Below are positions 18,431 to 27,162 of a DNA stretch of 64,000 nucleotides, one piece after another. A model generated the notes under the pieces. It was not told the DNA's origin and searched no databases. It was given only the letters and a program-made list of their open reading frames with translations. How positions within the stretch are numbered: position 1 is the first letter of the stretch; the number at the start of each line of letters is the position of its first letter. Made by a program: the position numbers and the translations under genes. The stretch comes from Nannocystis sp. (lineage in GTDB: Bacteria > Myxococcota_A > Polyangia > Nannocystales > Nannocystaceae). Location of the stretch: the NCBI GenBank assembly GCA_016712315.1, contig JADJRG010000029.1, positions 558,001-622,000 on the forward strand, written 5' to 3'.

Positions 18431-19999
18431 ATGAGACAGACGCTGCTCGAGCCGATCGCGGCGGGGCAGACCCGCTTTCGTATGCAGGGTCTGACCCCAG
18501 ACGCGCGCGGGGTCGCGGTCGGGCGGGAGACGCTGCTGGTGTTTTCGGGGCTCGATCGGTTGGTGTCGTTCCTCGGGGCGTATAGCGATGAGTCGAGCCT
18601 CGATGATCTGATCCCGACGATGACGCTAGAGCGAGGGCGACGGAGCAGCGGCGGTCAGGCGGTGCTGGTGCGCTGCGCCGGGGCTGACTCGTACGCGCTC
18701 GACCGGCTGCTGAGGCTCGTGAGCGCGGCGCGCGGCGATCTCTTCGTCGGCGCGGGCACGCTGTTCGCGCGCTATCGCGAGCGAGCGGCCCCCTTTGGCT
18801 ACGATCTGGCGGCGCCGGTGAGCGCGGGCACGGATGACGTGGTGGCGGTCGATCTGGACTTCGTCGCCCGCTATCAAGTGGTCGATCGCCTCGATCCGGT
18901 GGAGTTGATCCAGCGGCTGTCGCTGCGACCCGTGCCGCTGCCTGTGGCTGGGATCAGCGACGACCCGCACCTCGCGGGCATGGCTGAGATGGCGCTGTGT
19001 CTGTGCGCGCCAGGAATCGCCGAGCGGGTGCTCTCGTACTTGTGGCGCGCTCGGGTGCCGATGGCGGGCGTGCGGGTGGCGCTGGCGGGGGAGCGGCGGC
19101 TCAGCTTGTTGCTGCGGCTGCGCGCGCCGCCGGGGCGGATCCTCGACGTCTTGCGCAGGATCCCTGGGGTCGAGCTGTTGGCGCCGGTGTCGTCGCGGGC
19201 GGCGGTGGAGGTGGGGTTTCGCCACCCGGTGCACCTCGGCTCGGCGGCGAGCTGCCTGCCAGGCACCGAGATGTACCTGTTCCGCGGGCGGGTCGGTCGG
19301 GTGGAGCGGCTCGAGGGGGCGCCTCGCTTCGTCGATGGGGCGCACTTGATCGCGGCGGCGATCGAAGGGCGCGGGCTGGGTGAGCCAGGGGACGCGCGGG
19401 TGGTCGGCGTGGAGCCGCTGCAGATCCCGATCCGGCTGCGCCGCACCGGCGACGCGCGCGAGCCGCGGGGCGCGTTGGTGCCGTGGTCGCAGATCGAGGT
19501 GCTGCGGCGGCTGATCTATGTGATCCCGCCGACCTCGCTGGCCGCGGCGCGGCTCGCGTTGCTCGAGGAGGGGGTGCTGGTGCTCACGGGCGGCGGTCTC
19601 GCGGGCGTCGGGGCGGTGAGCGCGGCTGGCGTGGGAGCGGCGGCGCTGATCCCCCTCGGGACGCGGATCTGTGAGGTGGCGCCGGGGGTGCTCGTCCCGG
19701 ATGGGTTCGAGCTGTGGCCGCGGGTGCGGGCGCCGCTGCTCCGCGATCTGCTGGGGCTGGAGGTGGGGCAGTTGGCGCTGTTCCGCGGGCCAGGTGAGGC
19801 GGCGCTGCGGCTGCGCCCCGAGCACTTGATGGCGCTGGACGCCGCGGTGGTCGGGCGGCTCCAGCTCAGCGATCTGAAGGCGCTGCCGGGCGAGCTGGCG
19901 GCTCCTGCGGCGCCTGAGCTGGTGAACGAGCGGCTCGGTCGCTTCGCGCTGTGGGGGTTCGGAGCAGGGCCGAAGGAGCAGCGTGAGCGCGGGCCTTGA
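18431..19999 (+). CDS. Unassigned protein, first gene of MoxR-vWA operon (bpX-like candidate)
   Basis: A 522-residue protein with no signal peptide or convincing membrane helix, and no motif I can assign with certainty. It is rich in short hydrophobic strands with Gly turns, compatible with an all-beta protein such as a propeller. The reading frame is open back to 18038, but the upstream part lies across the divergent promoter and inside the opposite gene, so ATG 18431 is preferred. Position is the best clue: it is followed by another unassigned protein, a MoxR AAA+ ATPase, a vWA protein and a TPR/HEAT protein, all overlapping or within 10 bp. Described MoxR-vWA ternary systems carry a beta-propeller (bpX) protein in this position; assignment here is inference. 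Confidence 0.7.
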   Translation: MRQTLLEPIAAGQTRFRMQGLTPDARGVAVGRETLLVFSGLDRLVSFLGAYSDESSLDDLIPTMTLERGRRSSGGQAVLVRCAGADSYALDRLLRLVSAARGDLFVGAGTLFARYRERAAPFGYDLAAPVSAGTDDVVAVDLDFVARYQVVDRLDPVELIQRLSLRPVPLPVAGISDDPHLAGMAEMALCLCAPGIAERVLSYLWRARVPMAGVRVALAGERRLSLLLRLRAPPGRILDVLRRIPGVELLAPVSSRAAVEVGFRHPVHLGSAASCLPGTEMYLFRGRVGRVERLEGAPRFVDGAHLIAAAIEGRGLGEPGDARVVGVEPLQIPIRLRRTGDAREPRGALVPWSQIEVLRRLIYVIPPTSLAAARLALLEEGVLVLTGGGLAGVGAVSAAGVGAAALIPLGTRICEVAPGVLVPDGFELWPRVRAPLLRDLLGLEVGQLALFRGPGEAALRLRPEHLMALDAAVVGRLQLSDLKALPGELAAPAAPELVNERLGRFALWGFGAGPKEQRERGP

Positions 20000-21173
20000 C
20001 GGTTTTCTAGAGGGGTTCGTCGAGCCGCTGCTCGCCGGAAAGACGGCGCGCGTGGGCCGCCCGCTGCGCTTTGAGGAGTTTCGGGCGATGGCGGGTGCGC
20101 TGGCGAGCGGGCGCCGGCCGACGCTCGAGGCGCTCCGGCAAGGGCGAGCGCAGGGGCTGATCGCGGAGCCGGCGTTGGCGCCGCCAGGCGACGACGAGCT
20201 GGCGCTGTGGATCGGGCTGCACAACGTGCTGGCGCTGGATCACCCGGATCGGCCGCGGGTGTGGGCGCGGCAGATCTCGTGGCGGCGGGTGGAGGCGGTG
20301 ACCCGGCATTTGTTGGCGCGAGGCCAGGCGGAGGACTTCGAGGCGGCGCTGGCCCGCCACGTCGCGGTGGGGCCCTTCGTCGAGCTGCTGCGGCGCGACA
20401 GCGTGGTGCTGACGGTGGAGGGGGAGGAGCGCTTCTCGGGGCAGCCGGTGCCGCGCCGGCGGGTCCGCTTCGGCCGCCGCGATGAGGTGGTGCACTGGCT
20501 GTCGATCGCGCACGCGGATGAGTCAGGGCGGTTGATCCCAGATGTCCTATGGGCCAGTCCGATCACCTGCGCGCTGCGGCCGACCCTGGCGCCGGAGGGC
20601 TGGTCGCCGCTGATGTTCGCGCCGTTCTTGTTCGAGCGCGGGTTCGCGCGGGCGGTGTGCCACGCGTGGGCGGCGAGCAAGCAGTGGATCGAGGCGGGTG
20701 GCGCGGTGATGGGGGCGCTGTGGCGCTCGCTCGCGCCGCCGGTCGAGCTCGACACGATCGACGAGGGGAGGACCGGGGAGCGGCGCATGCTGCCGGCAGG
20801 GGCGGCGCCGCTCGCGTTGCCTGGGTCCTCGTTTGCTGCCGGGCCGCGTGAGATCGGCGCGATCGTCGGGGCGCTGATCCATCTGCACTTTATCAAGGTG
20901 CTCGAGCTGGGGGCGCGGCTGGGGGTGGCGACGGCGACCCGCTCGGCGCCCGTGCAGATGTTCTTGGCGCTGCCGCTGCTGGCCCCCGCGTTGGCGCCGG
21001 CGCTGGGCTCGCCGATGGCGCCGCCCTCGCACCTGGTCGGCTTCGAAGGCCAGGTGGCGCGTCGGTGGAGCGAGTACGCTGACCATATCGCTGAGGTGTT
21101 GCCGCGTGAGGTGGTTGAAAACCTGCGGGCGACCCTGGTACCACGCATCGTGAAAGAAACGGCCCAGCCATGA
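19983..21173 (+). CDS. Unassigned protein, second gene of MoxR-vWA operon
   Basis: A 396-residue protein beginning at GTG 19983, with a good ribosome site (aaggagc) just upstream. It overlaps the previous gene by 17 nt and the MoxR gene by the 4-nt ATGA, so it is surely part of the operon. I recognise no domain. The sequence is Ala/Arg/Leu-rich with conserved-looking aromatic patches (LWIGLHNVLALDH, FAPFLFERGFARAVCHAW) and a C-terminal helical tail. No signal peptide is present. The hydrophobic Ala/Pro/Leu stretch near residues 320-345 is too proline-rich for an ordinary membrane helix. It is likely an accessory or substrate-recognition subunit of the MoxR-vWA machine, by context only. Confidence 0.65.
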   Translation: MSAGLDGFLEGFVEPLLAGKTARVGRPLRFEEFRAMAGALASGRRPTLEALRQGRAQGLIAEPALAPPGDDELALWIGLHNVLALDHPDRPRVWARQISWRRVEAVTRHLLARGQAEDFEAALARHVAVGPFVELLRRDSVVLTVEGEERFSGQPVPRRRVRFGRRDEVVHWLSIAHADESGRLIPDVLWASPITCALRPTLAPEGWSPLMFAPFLFERGFARAVCHAWAASKQWIEAGGAVMGALWRSLAPPVELDTIDEGRTGERRMLPAGAAPLALPGSSFAAGPREIGAIVGALIHLHFIKVLELGARLGVATATRSAPVQMFLALPLLAPALAPALGSPMAPPSHLVGFEGQVARRWSEYADHIAEVLPREVVENLRATLVPRIVKETAQP

Positions 21174-22378
21174 GTGCGACGACGACCGCGCCACCTCCCG
21201 GGGTGTCGCTCCCCGATCTCTCCCGCCGCCTGCAAGAAGGGGCGCGTCAGCTCGAGCAGCGCTTCCTCGGCAAGGAGGAGACGATCCGCCTGCTCTTCGT
21301 CGCGGCGCTGGCGGGCGAACACTTGGTGATGGTGGGCCCGCCCGGGACGGCGAAGAGCGCGCTGGTGCGGGCGTTCGCCAGGACGATCGACGCGCGGTAC
21401 TTCGACTACCTGCTGACTCGTTTCACCGAGCCCAACGAGATCTTCGGGCCCGTGGACATCCAGGCCTTCCGTGAGGGGACGTACCGCCGACGGATCGAGA
21501 GGATGCTGCCCGAGGCGGAGGTGGTGTTCCTCGACGAGATCTTCAAGGCGAACTCGGCGATCCTCAACAGCTTGCTGTCTCTGCTGAACGCGCGCCGCTT
21601 CACGCACGGGACGACGACGGTGCGTGTGCCGCTGATCTCGCTCTTCGCGGCGTCGAACGAGGTGCCCAACGACGAGGCGTTAGCGGCGCTCTTCGACCGC
21701 TTCCTGCTGCGGGTTCGCCACGACTACCTCGACAGCTATCACTTCCGCGGGCTCTTGCAGAAGGGGATCGACCTGGAGACGCGGATGATGGCAGAGGGGC
21801 GCGGGGTCGAGTCGACGCGCAAGGTGACCTCGGCGGCCGAGCTGATGGCGGTGCAGGAGCGCTTCGCTCACTTCATGAATTTCAGCGAGGAGTTCTTGGC
21901 CACCTTCAAGGGGCTGGTCTTTCAGATCCGATCGGAGGGGATCGGGCTCAGCGATCGGCGGGTGGTCAAGCTGCTGAAGATGTTCGCGGCCTCGGCGATC
22001 TTCGACGGCCGCAGCCACTCCTGCGACGCCGACTTCTTCGTGCTCCGCCACGTGTGGAACACGCCGGAGCAGGAGGAGCTGCTGCAAGAGATCGTCGGCC
22101 CGGTGCTGGATCGCTGGTACGACGCGAACCCGGATCACGCGCGGATCGGCGCGACGCCGACGAGCCTTCAGGACCTCTTGGAGGAGCTGCGCGTGATCCG
22201 GGAGACGCTCACCGGATCGGAGGTGCTCTCCGATATGCAGCTCTTCAGCCAGCTCCGCAACCTCGGCGACATCAAGGCGGCGCTGCAGCGGATGAGCGAG
22301 AACCCCGCGGCGCAGCGGATGATCGGCGAGGTCGACAAGCTGCTGGAGGCGATGTTCGCGTCCAGCCGCTTCGTCTAG
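21170..22378 (+). CDS. MoxR-family AAA+ ATPase (RavA-like)
   Basis: A 402-residue MoxR AAA+ protein. Walker A GPPGTAKS is at residues 56-63, Walker B VVFLDEIFKAN with Asp122-Glu123, sensor 1 FAASNEVP, and an arginine-finger region FDRFLLRV. The segment TRFTEPNEIFGPVDI is the MoxR/RavA hallmark. C-terminal helices (about 260-402) form the lid and a variable tail. MoxR ATPases act as chaperones that remodel or load cofactors onto protein complexes together with a vWA partner; E. coli RavA-ViaA is the nearest familiar pair. The vWA gene follows 9 bp downstream. ATGA overlap with the upstream gene indicates coupled translation. Confidence 0.93.
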   Translation: MSATTTAPPPGVSLPDLSRRLQEGARQLEQRFLGKEETIRLLFVAALAGEHLVMVGPPGTAKSALVRAFARTIDARYFDYLLTRFTEPNEIFGPVDIQAFREGTYRRRIERMLPEAEVVFLDEIFKANSAILNSLLSLLNARRFTHGTTTVRVPLISLFAASNEVPNDEALAALFDRFLLRVRHDYLDSYHFRGLLQKGIDLETRMMAEGRGVESTRKVTSAAELMAVQERFAHFMNFSEEFLATFKGLVFQIRSEGIGLSDRRVVKLLKMFAASAIFDGRSHSCDADFFVLRHVWNTPEQEELLQEIVGPVLDRWYDANPDHARIGATPTSLQDLLEELRVIRETLTGSEVLSDMQLFSQLRNLGDIKAALQRMSENPAAQRMIGEVDKLLEAMFASSRFV

Positions 22379-22387
22379 CGGAGGGCG

Positions 22388-23851
22388 ATGGCAGAGGCGG
22401 GGCGGCGAGGCGCGAGCGGGGCAGGCGGCGGCAAGGCGCCGGCGCTGCCCGAGCTCGAGCGCCAGGTCGGGACGATGGCGCTCTCGCAGATCGAGGGCGC
22501 GGGATCGCTGGCGCTGATGCGGGCGGTGGCCTGGCACGGGGTGCTCGCGCGCCTCGGCGTGGCCGCGCCGCTGGTGGTGATCCACGACCTCGGCTGCCTG
22601 ATCTCGGGCGCTGGAGCGCCGGCGTCGGTGACCCGCGGGATCGCGGAGGCGGAGCTGTGTGAGGGGTGGCGGCTGCTCTTGGTCGAGCTCGCGGACGCCG
22701 AGCTGGTGCGCTCGCAGGCGGCGTGGAAGCACCGCGACGCGATGGTGGGCGTGGTGCTCGCGCGGATCTTGACCAGCGTGATCCCGCAGCTGCCGGAGGC
22801 CGTGCGGGTGCTGCGGCCGATCGAGCTGCCGACCGACGCGGCGAACTACCTGCGGATCGAGCCGTCGACGGCGTTCACCCGCTATGATCAGGAGCAGGCG
22901 CTGGCGTGGCTGGCGGCGCTGGGGACGAACAGGCTCTTGCCGATCCTCGCGGCCTGGCAGCTCGACGTCGACGCGCTGCGGCTCTTCGGGCTCTTTCGCG
23001 GGGGGCCGGGCGACGCGGGCGGGGTGGACCTCGCGGATCTGTACTCGGTGATGAACAGCCCGGAGCTGGCCGACGTGATCGACTTCTCGATGGAGCTCTT
23101 GCCGTCGATCCTCGAGGTGCGCCGCGATAAAGGGATGCAGGCGTTCTCGATCGACGGCTACGCCTCGGTGGAGCGGCGCGGCAATCTAGACGACCTGGTG
23201 CTCTCGCAGCTCGCGCTCGATGAGGACGTGTTCGAGCAGAAGCTGGTCGATGACGAGCTCTTCTACTTCACGCACGAGCGCCAGGTGGAGAACGAGCAGC
23301 GCACGCATCATGTGCTGGTCGACGGATCTGCGTCGATGCGCGGGGTGCGAGAGGTGTTCGCGCGCGGGCTGGCGCTGGCGCTGTGCAAGCGGCTGGCGCT
23401 GCTCGGCGAGTCGGTGGTGCTGCGCTTCTTCGACAGCCGGATCTACGACGGCGTCAAGGTGGGCGCGCAGAGCCACTCGGAGGTGCCGTATGTGCTGCAA
23501 TTCAGGGCGGAGCGCGGGCGGAATTACGCGCGAGTGATCCGGCAGCTCAACGCCGAGCTGGCGACGCCGCGGCGCGCAGGGAAGGCGCTGATCTACCTGC
23601 TGACCCACGGCGAGTGCCAGCTGCCGCTCGAGGAGGTGCAGCTGCTGCGCTCGCGGGCGCCGATCTACGGGGTGTTCATCCTGCCGCGCGCGGGCCTCGA
23701 TCTGCCGTACCTGGACGAGCTCTACCGGGTGCACGTGATCGATCGAGAGGCGCTGAGCGTGGGCAAGCGGGCGCAGCGGGCCCGCGAGATCATCCGCGAC
23801 GTCGACGCGGAGCACACGCTCCGTCGCGCGCGCGCCGGAGGTCGGCGATGA
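22388..23851 (+). CDS. vWA-domain protein, ViaA-like partner of MoxR
   Basis: A 487-residue soluble protein, nearly the same length and layout as E. coli ViaA: a helical N-terminal region (about 1-300) followed by a C-terminal von Willebrand A domain. The metal-ion-dependent adhesion site is DGSAS at residues 312-316 (DxSxS intact), followed by VVLRFFDSRIY, the later MIDAS threonine region LLTHGE and the final strand GVFILPRAG. vWA partners bind MoxR lids and bring substrates to the ATPase. The gene lies between MoxR and a TPR/HEAT gene whose start overlaps its stop by 4 nt, so stoichiometric production is likely. Confidence 0.9.
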   Translation: MAEAGRRGASGAGGGKAPALPELERQVGTMALSQIEGAGSLALMRAVAWHGVLARLGVAAPLVVIHDLGCLISGAGAPASVTRGIAEAELCEGWRLLLVELADAELVRSQAAWKHRDAMVGVVLARILTSVIPQLPEAVRVLRPIELPTDAANYLRIEPSTAFTRYDQEQALAWLAALGTNRLLPILAAWQLDVDALRLFGLFRGGPGDAGGVDLADLYSVMNSPELADVIDFSMELLPSILEVRRDKGMQAFSIDGYASVERRGNLDDLVLSQLALDEDVFEQKLVDDELFYFTHERQVENEQRTHHVLVDGSASMRGVREVFARGLALALCKRLALLGESVVLRFFDSRIYDGVKVGAQSHSEVPYVLQFRAERGRNYARVIRQLNAELATPRRAGKALIYLLTHGECQLPLEEVQLLRSRAPIYGVFILPRAGLDLPYLDELYRVHVIDREALSVGKRAQRAREIIRDVDAEHTLRRARAGGRR

Positions 23852-25680
23852 TCGACGCGTCGCTGCTGTGGGTGCGCGCCGAAGCGGCGATGAAGGCGGG
23901 CCGCTACGCCGACGCGCTGCCGCTGCTGCGCCAGCTCGCGCAGATCGTCGATCGGATCGACTTCGAGTACGAGGAGTGGCTGCGGGCGCTGACCGAGTGT
24001 ATGCGTCATCTCGGGCTCCGCCGCGAGGCGATGGCCTGCGCTGCGTACTTGGGGACGCGAGACGTGCCCGGGCAAGAGATCCTCCAGCACGAGCTGGCGG
24101 CCGCGCGGCAAGGATCGGCGGAGGCGCTGCGCGGGCTACGGCTGGTCGGGATCTATCTCTCTCGATCAGGGCAGCACAAGCTGGCGGCGAGCTACTTCGA
24201 GGTCGCGATGATGCCGGTGCATCAGATCATCGAGCTCGAGCGGGCGGGGGAGGACGCGCCGGCGAGCCAGCGCTGGGCCGGGCTGCTGGTCAGCGAGCGG
24301 CTCTTCGGGCGGCCTTACGAGCGGGCGCTCGCGCGGGTGAATTACGGCCTGTGCCTGCACCGCCTCGGCCATGAGCGCGCGCGCGCGGCGTTGGCGGAGG
24401 CGACGACGGCGATCGAAGAGGCGGCGGACGGCTTCGAGGGCGAGGGCCTGCGCGAGCGCGCCTTCGACTGCTACCAGCTCTTGGCGCGGATCGGGGTGAC
24501 CACGGGGGCGTTTGAGAACGTCGCCGAGGGGTACCTCAACAGCGTGCGGATCTTGACCGACGACGGGCTCAAGCTCGACGCGCTGCGCCTCTACGAGGCG
24601 TTCGTCGGGCAGGCGCGGCGGGCGGGCGAGCACCACGCGGTCGCGACGATCCTGCGCGAGGCGGCCGACTTCTGTACGCGAGCGGGGTTGCCTTACGCGG
24701 ACGATCTGCGGCAGCGCAGCGCTGAGGCGTGGGTGAAGGCGGCGACGGAGGCGCAGGCGGCCGGGCACCCGCTGCAGATCATCGAGAACGCCTACTTGGC
24801 GGCGGCCGACGCGTGGGCCTCGTTGCGGGCGTTTCGCCAGGTGGCGGAGGTCTATCGGCGCCTGTCGGCGCTCGAGCTGCCGGCCCGCGGCCGCGATCGT
24901 TACGGACAGATCTTACGGCGCCTGGCCGATGCGCCAGCCGACCCCGCGCGCGCGATCCCTGTGCCGGACTTCTTGAAGCAGCTCCCGGAGTACGAGGAGA
25001 TCTGGTACGTCGATCTGGCGGAGTGGGAGCTGCAGGGCGATCCGGCGCTGATCGCCGCGGGGGTGATGGCTGACCGCCGCTTCCCCGACTACGTGCGTCG
25101 GCACGCGCTCTTGCTGGTGCTCGACGTCGAGCGGCGAGGGGCGTCGGCGCCGGTGGCGGAGCTGATCCGTCGGCTGGAGTCGATCCGCGCGTACCCGGTG
25201 ATCGCGGCGCTCGAGCACCTGTATGAGGGGGCGCCGGTGAGCCAGCGCGGGGCGGTCGCGGCGGTGATGGGATCTCTGCGCTTCAAGCGCAGCTTCGCGC
25301 TGCTGACTCGGGCGCTCCGTGATGAGGCGCCAGAGGTGCGCAGCGCGGCGTCAGCGTCCCTCACCCACCTGGTCTTCCCGCACGCGTTCGAGCCGCTGCG
25401 CAGGCTCTTTGAGGCGCGCGATCTGCCGGAGCCGGAGCCGGTTCGTTCGGCGGCGCTGCGGGCGATCGGCAAGATCGGCACTGTAGAGGCGCTGGACTTC
25501 CTCTGCGATCGCCTGCGCGAGGGCGAGCAGCCGTTCGTCAAGCTCGCTTGCGTCGCGATCAGCGAGCTGCAGAGCCCGGAGCTGCTGCCGTACTTGCGCC
25601 GACAGATCGACTTCATCCCGCCGGAATTTCGAGCTGTCCTCGAGGACACGGCGCAGCGCCTCGAGCAGCGGCCGCGCTGA
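23848..25680 (+). CDS. TPR/HEAT-repeat protein, last gene of MoxR-vWA operon
   Basis: A 610-residue all-helical protein. The first 400 residues contain TPR-like pairs (AEAAMKAGRYADALPLLRQLA, SGQHKLAASYFEVAM). The last 160 contain HEAT/Armadillo-type repeats (MGSLRFKRSFALLTRALRDEAPEVRSAASASL, RAIGKIGTVEALDFL). The start is ATG 23848, overlapping the vWA stop (ATGA). The frame stays open upstream to 23383, but that stretch is the shadow of the vWA gene. Such proteins usually scaffold complexes or bind clients; here it would link the MoxR-vWA pair to targets. It ends 9 bp before a convergent aminopeptidase gene, marking the end of the operon. Confidence 0.85.
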   Translation: MIDASLLWVRAEAAMKAGRYADALPLLRQLAQIVDRIDFEYEEWLRALTECMRHLGLRREAMACAAYLGTRDVPGQEILQHELAAARQGSAEALRGLRLVGIYLSRSGQHKLAASYFEVAMMPVHQIIELERAGEDAPASQRWAGLLVSERLFGRPYERALARVNYGLCLHRLGHERARAALAEATTAIEEAADGFEGEGLRERAFDCYQLLARIGVTTGAFENVAEGYLNSVRILTDDGLKLDALRLYEAFVGQARRAGEHHAVATILREAADFCTRAGLPYADDLRQRSAEAWVKAATEAQAAGHPLQIIENAYLAAADAWASLRAFRQVAEVYRRLSALELPARGRDRYGQILRRLADAPADPARAIPVPDFLKQLPEYEEIWYVDLAEWELQGDPALIAAGVMADRRFPDYVRRHALLLVLDVERRGASAPVAELIRRLESIRAYPVIAALEHLYEGAPVSQRGAVAAVMGSLRFKRSFALLTRALRDEAPEVRSAASASLTHLVFPHAFEPLRRLFEARDLPEPEPVRSAALRAIGKIGTVEALDFLCDRLREGEQPFVKLACVAISELQSPELLPYLRRQIDFIPPEFRAVLEDTAQRLEQRPR

Positions 25681-25689
25681 GCGGGCGAG

Positions 25690-27045
25690 TCAGAGTAGCG
25701 GGTCGCTGCCGAGGATCGCCTCGAGCTCGGCGACGGCCTTGGGCACGCCCGCGGAGAGGACCTCGGGGCCCTCGGCGCGGATCAGGACGTCGTCTTCGAT
25801 GCGGATCCCGCAGCCGCGCAGGCCAGGGGGCGCGCGTGGGTCGTCGGCGGGGATGTAGAGGGCCGGCTCGACGGTGAGCACGATGCCGGGCTGGAGGGGG
25901 CGAGGGCGCCTTCCTAAGGTGTAGTGGCCGGCGTCGTGCACGTCGGCGCCGAGCCAGTGGCTGGTGCGGTGCATGTAGTAGGGGAGGTAGCGCTGCTGCT
26001 CGATCACCTCGTCGACGCCGCCCTCGACGAGGTGGAGGTCGAGCAGGCCTTCGGCGAGGATCCGCAGGCAGACGCCGTGGATCGCGTCGATGTCCGAGCC
26101 GACGCGGGCCTCGCGGATCCCAGCCTCGTTGGCGGCGAGGACGATCTGGTAGAGATCGCGCTGCTCCGGGCTGAAGCGGCCGGAGATCGGGTAGGTGCGG
26201 GTGATGTCGCCGGTGAAGCAGTCGAGCTCGGCGCCAGCGTCGACGAGCAAGAGCTGGCCCGCGATGAGGGGGGCGTCGTTGGCGACGTAGTGCAGGATGG
26301 TGGCGTTGTCTCCGCCGCCGACGATGGTGCCGTAGCCGGGGCCCGAGGCGCCGAGGCGGCGGAATCTGTGCTCGATGATCGCCTCGATGTCGCGCTCGCT
26401 CAGGCCGGGCCTGACGCCGCGGATCGCGGCGAGGTGGCCCTCCGCGCTGATCTCGACGGCGCGGCGGAGGGTCGTGAGAGCCGCGGCATCCTTGAAGATC
26501 CGATCTTCGCCGAGCAAGGCGCGGGCGTCGCGGAGACACTCGGGGCGCTGCTCGCCGAGGCGATCGCGGCGGTGGAGGTGCGCGAGCGCGGCGAGCAGGG
26601 CGAGGTGCAGGTCGGGGGCGTGGTGGAAGGGGAGGTAGACGGATTCGACGCCGTCGAGCAGGGCAGGGAGGCGCTCGGCGAGCTCACCGAGCGGGTGGGC
26701 AGCGTCGGCGCCGTAGCGGTGGATCGCGCCCTCGGGGCCGATCCGGCGGCCGCTCCAGATCTCAGCCTTGGGATCGCGGGGCTGCACAAAGAGCGTGAAC
26801 TCCGGTTCACGCCCCGGTCTGAGGAGGAGGACCGCGCCGGGCTCGGCGAGCCCGGTGAGATAGAAGAAGTCGCTGTCCGGTCGGAAGCGCTGCTCGGTGT
26901 CGTTGGAGCGGGTCTGGAGCGCGCCGCCGGGGAGCAAGAGCGCGGCGCCGTCGCCGATCCGCGCGCCGATCCGCTGGCGGCGCGAGGCGGTCGACGAGCT
27001 CGCGGAGGGCGTTGTGTCTGTGAGTGTCAGCACGTGAGTGAGCAT
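25690..27045 (-). CDS. pepP: Xaa-Pro aminopeptidase (M24B metallopeptidase)
   Basis: A 451-residue aminopeptidase P. It cleaves the N-terminal residue when proline is second, using a dinuclear metal site. All five ligands are visible: Asp in LLVDAGAELD, Asp in TGDITRTYP, His in the segment ending in SHWLG, Glu in VLTVEPALYIP and Glu in IRIEDDV. The N-terminal domain begins with RRQRIGARIGDGAALLLPGG and includes the typical FRPDSDFFYLTGL. ATG 27045 is chosen; an in-frame GTG at 27069 would add eight residues. The gene stands alone on the minus strand between the MoxR-vWA operon and the glutamate dehydrogenase gene. Confidence 0.93.
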   Translation of the reverse strand: MLTHVLTLTDTTPSASSSTASRRQRIGARIGDGAALLLPGGALQTRSNDTEQRFRPDSDFFYLTGLAEPGAVLLLRPGREPEFTLFVQPRDPKAEIWSGRRIGPEGAIHRYGADAAHPLGELAERLPALLDGVESVYLPFHHAPDLHLALLAALAHLHRRDRLGEQRPECLRDARALLGEDRIFKDAAALTTLRRAVEISAEGHLAAIRGVRPGLSERDIEAIIEHRFRRLGASGPGYGTIVGGGDNATILHYVANDAPLIAGQLLLVDAGAELDCFTGDITRTYPISGRFSPEQRDLYQIVLAANEAGIREARVGSDIDAIHGVCLRILAEGLLDLHLVEGGVDEVIEQQRYLPYYMHRTSHWLGADVHDAGHYTLGRRPRPLQPGIVLTVEPALYIPADDPRAPPGLRGCGIRIEDDVLIRAEGPEVLSAGVPKAVAELEAILGSDPLL

Positions 27046-27162
27046 AGGCGGCTGACGCGTGGGCGTCACTGGCCTTGGCGCGCGCAGGGCGACGCGCGCG
27101 CGCTAAGGGATTCCCTGACCGGATATTGCGCGGCGGTCGCGGCCAGAGGATCGTTGTGGCCG

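Noticed and set aside
25924..27162. 5' extension of the glutamate dehydrogenase frame over the aminopeptidase gene
   Set aside because: The extension is the antisense of conserved pepP residues; the enzyme family begins near ATG 27163.
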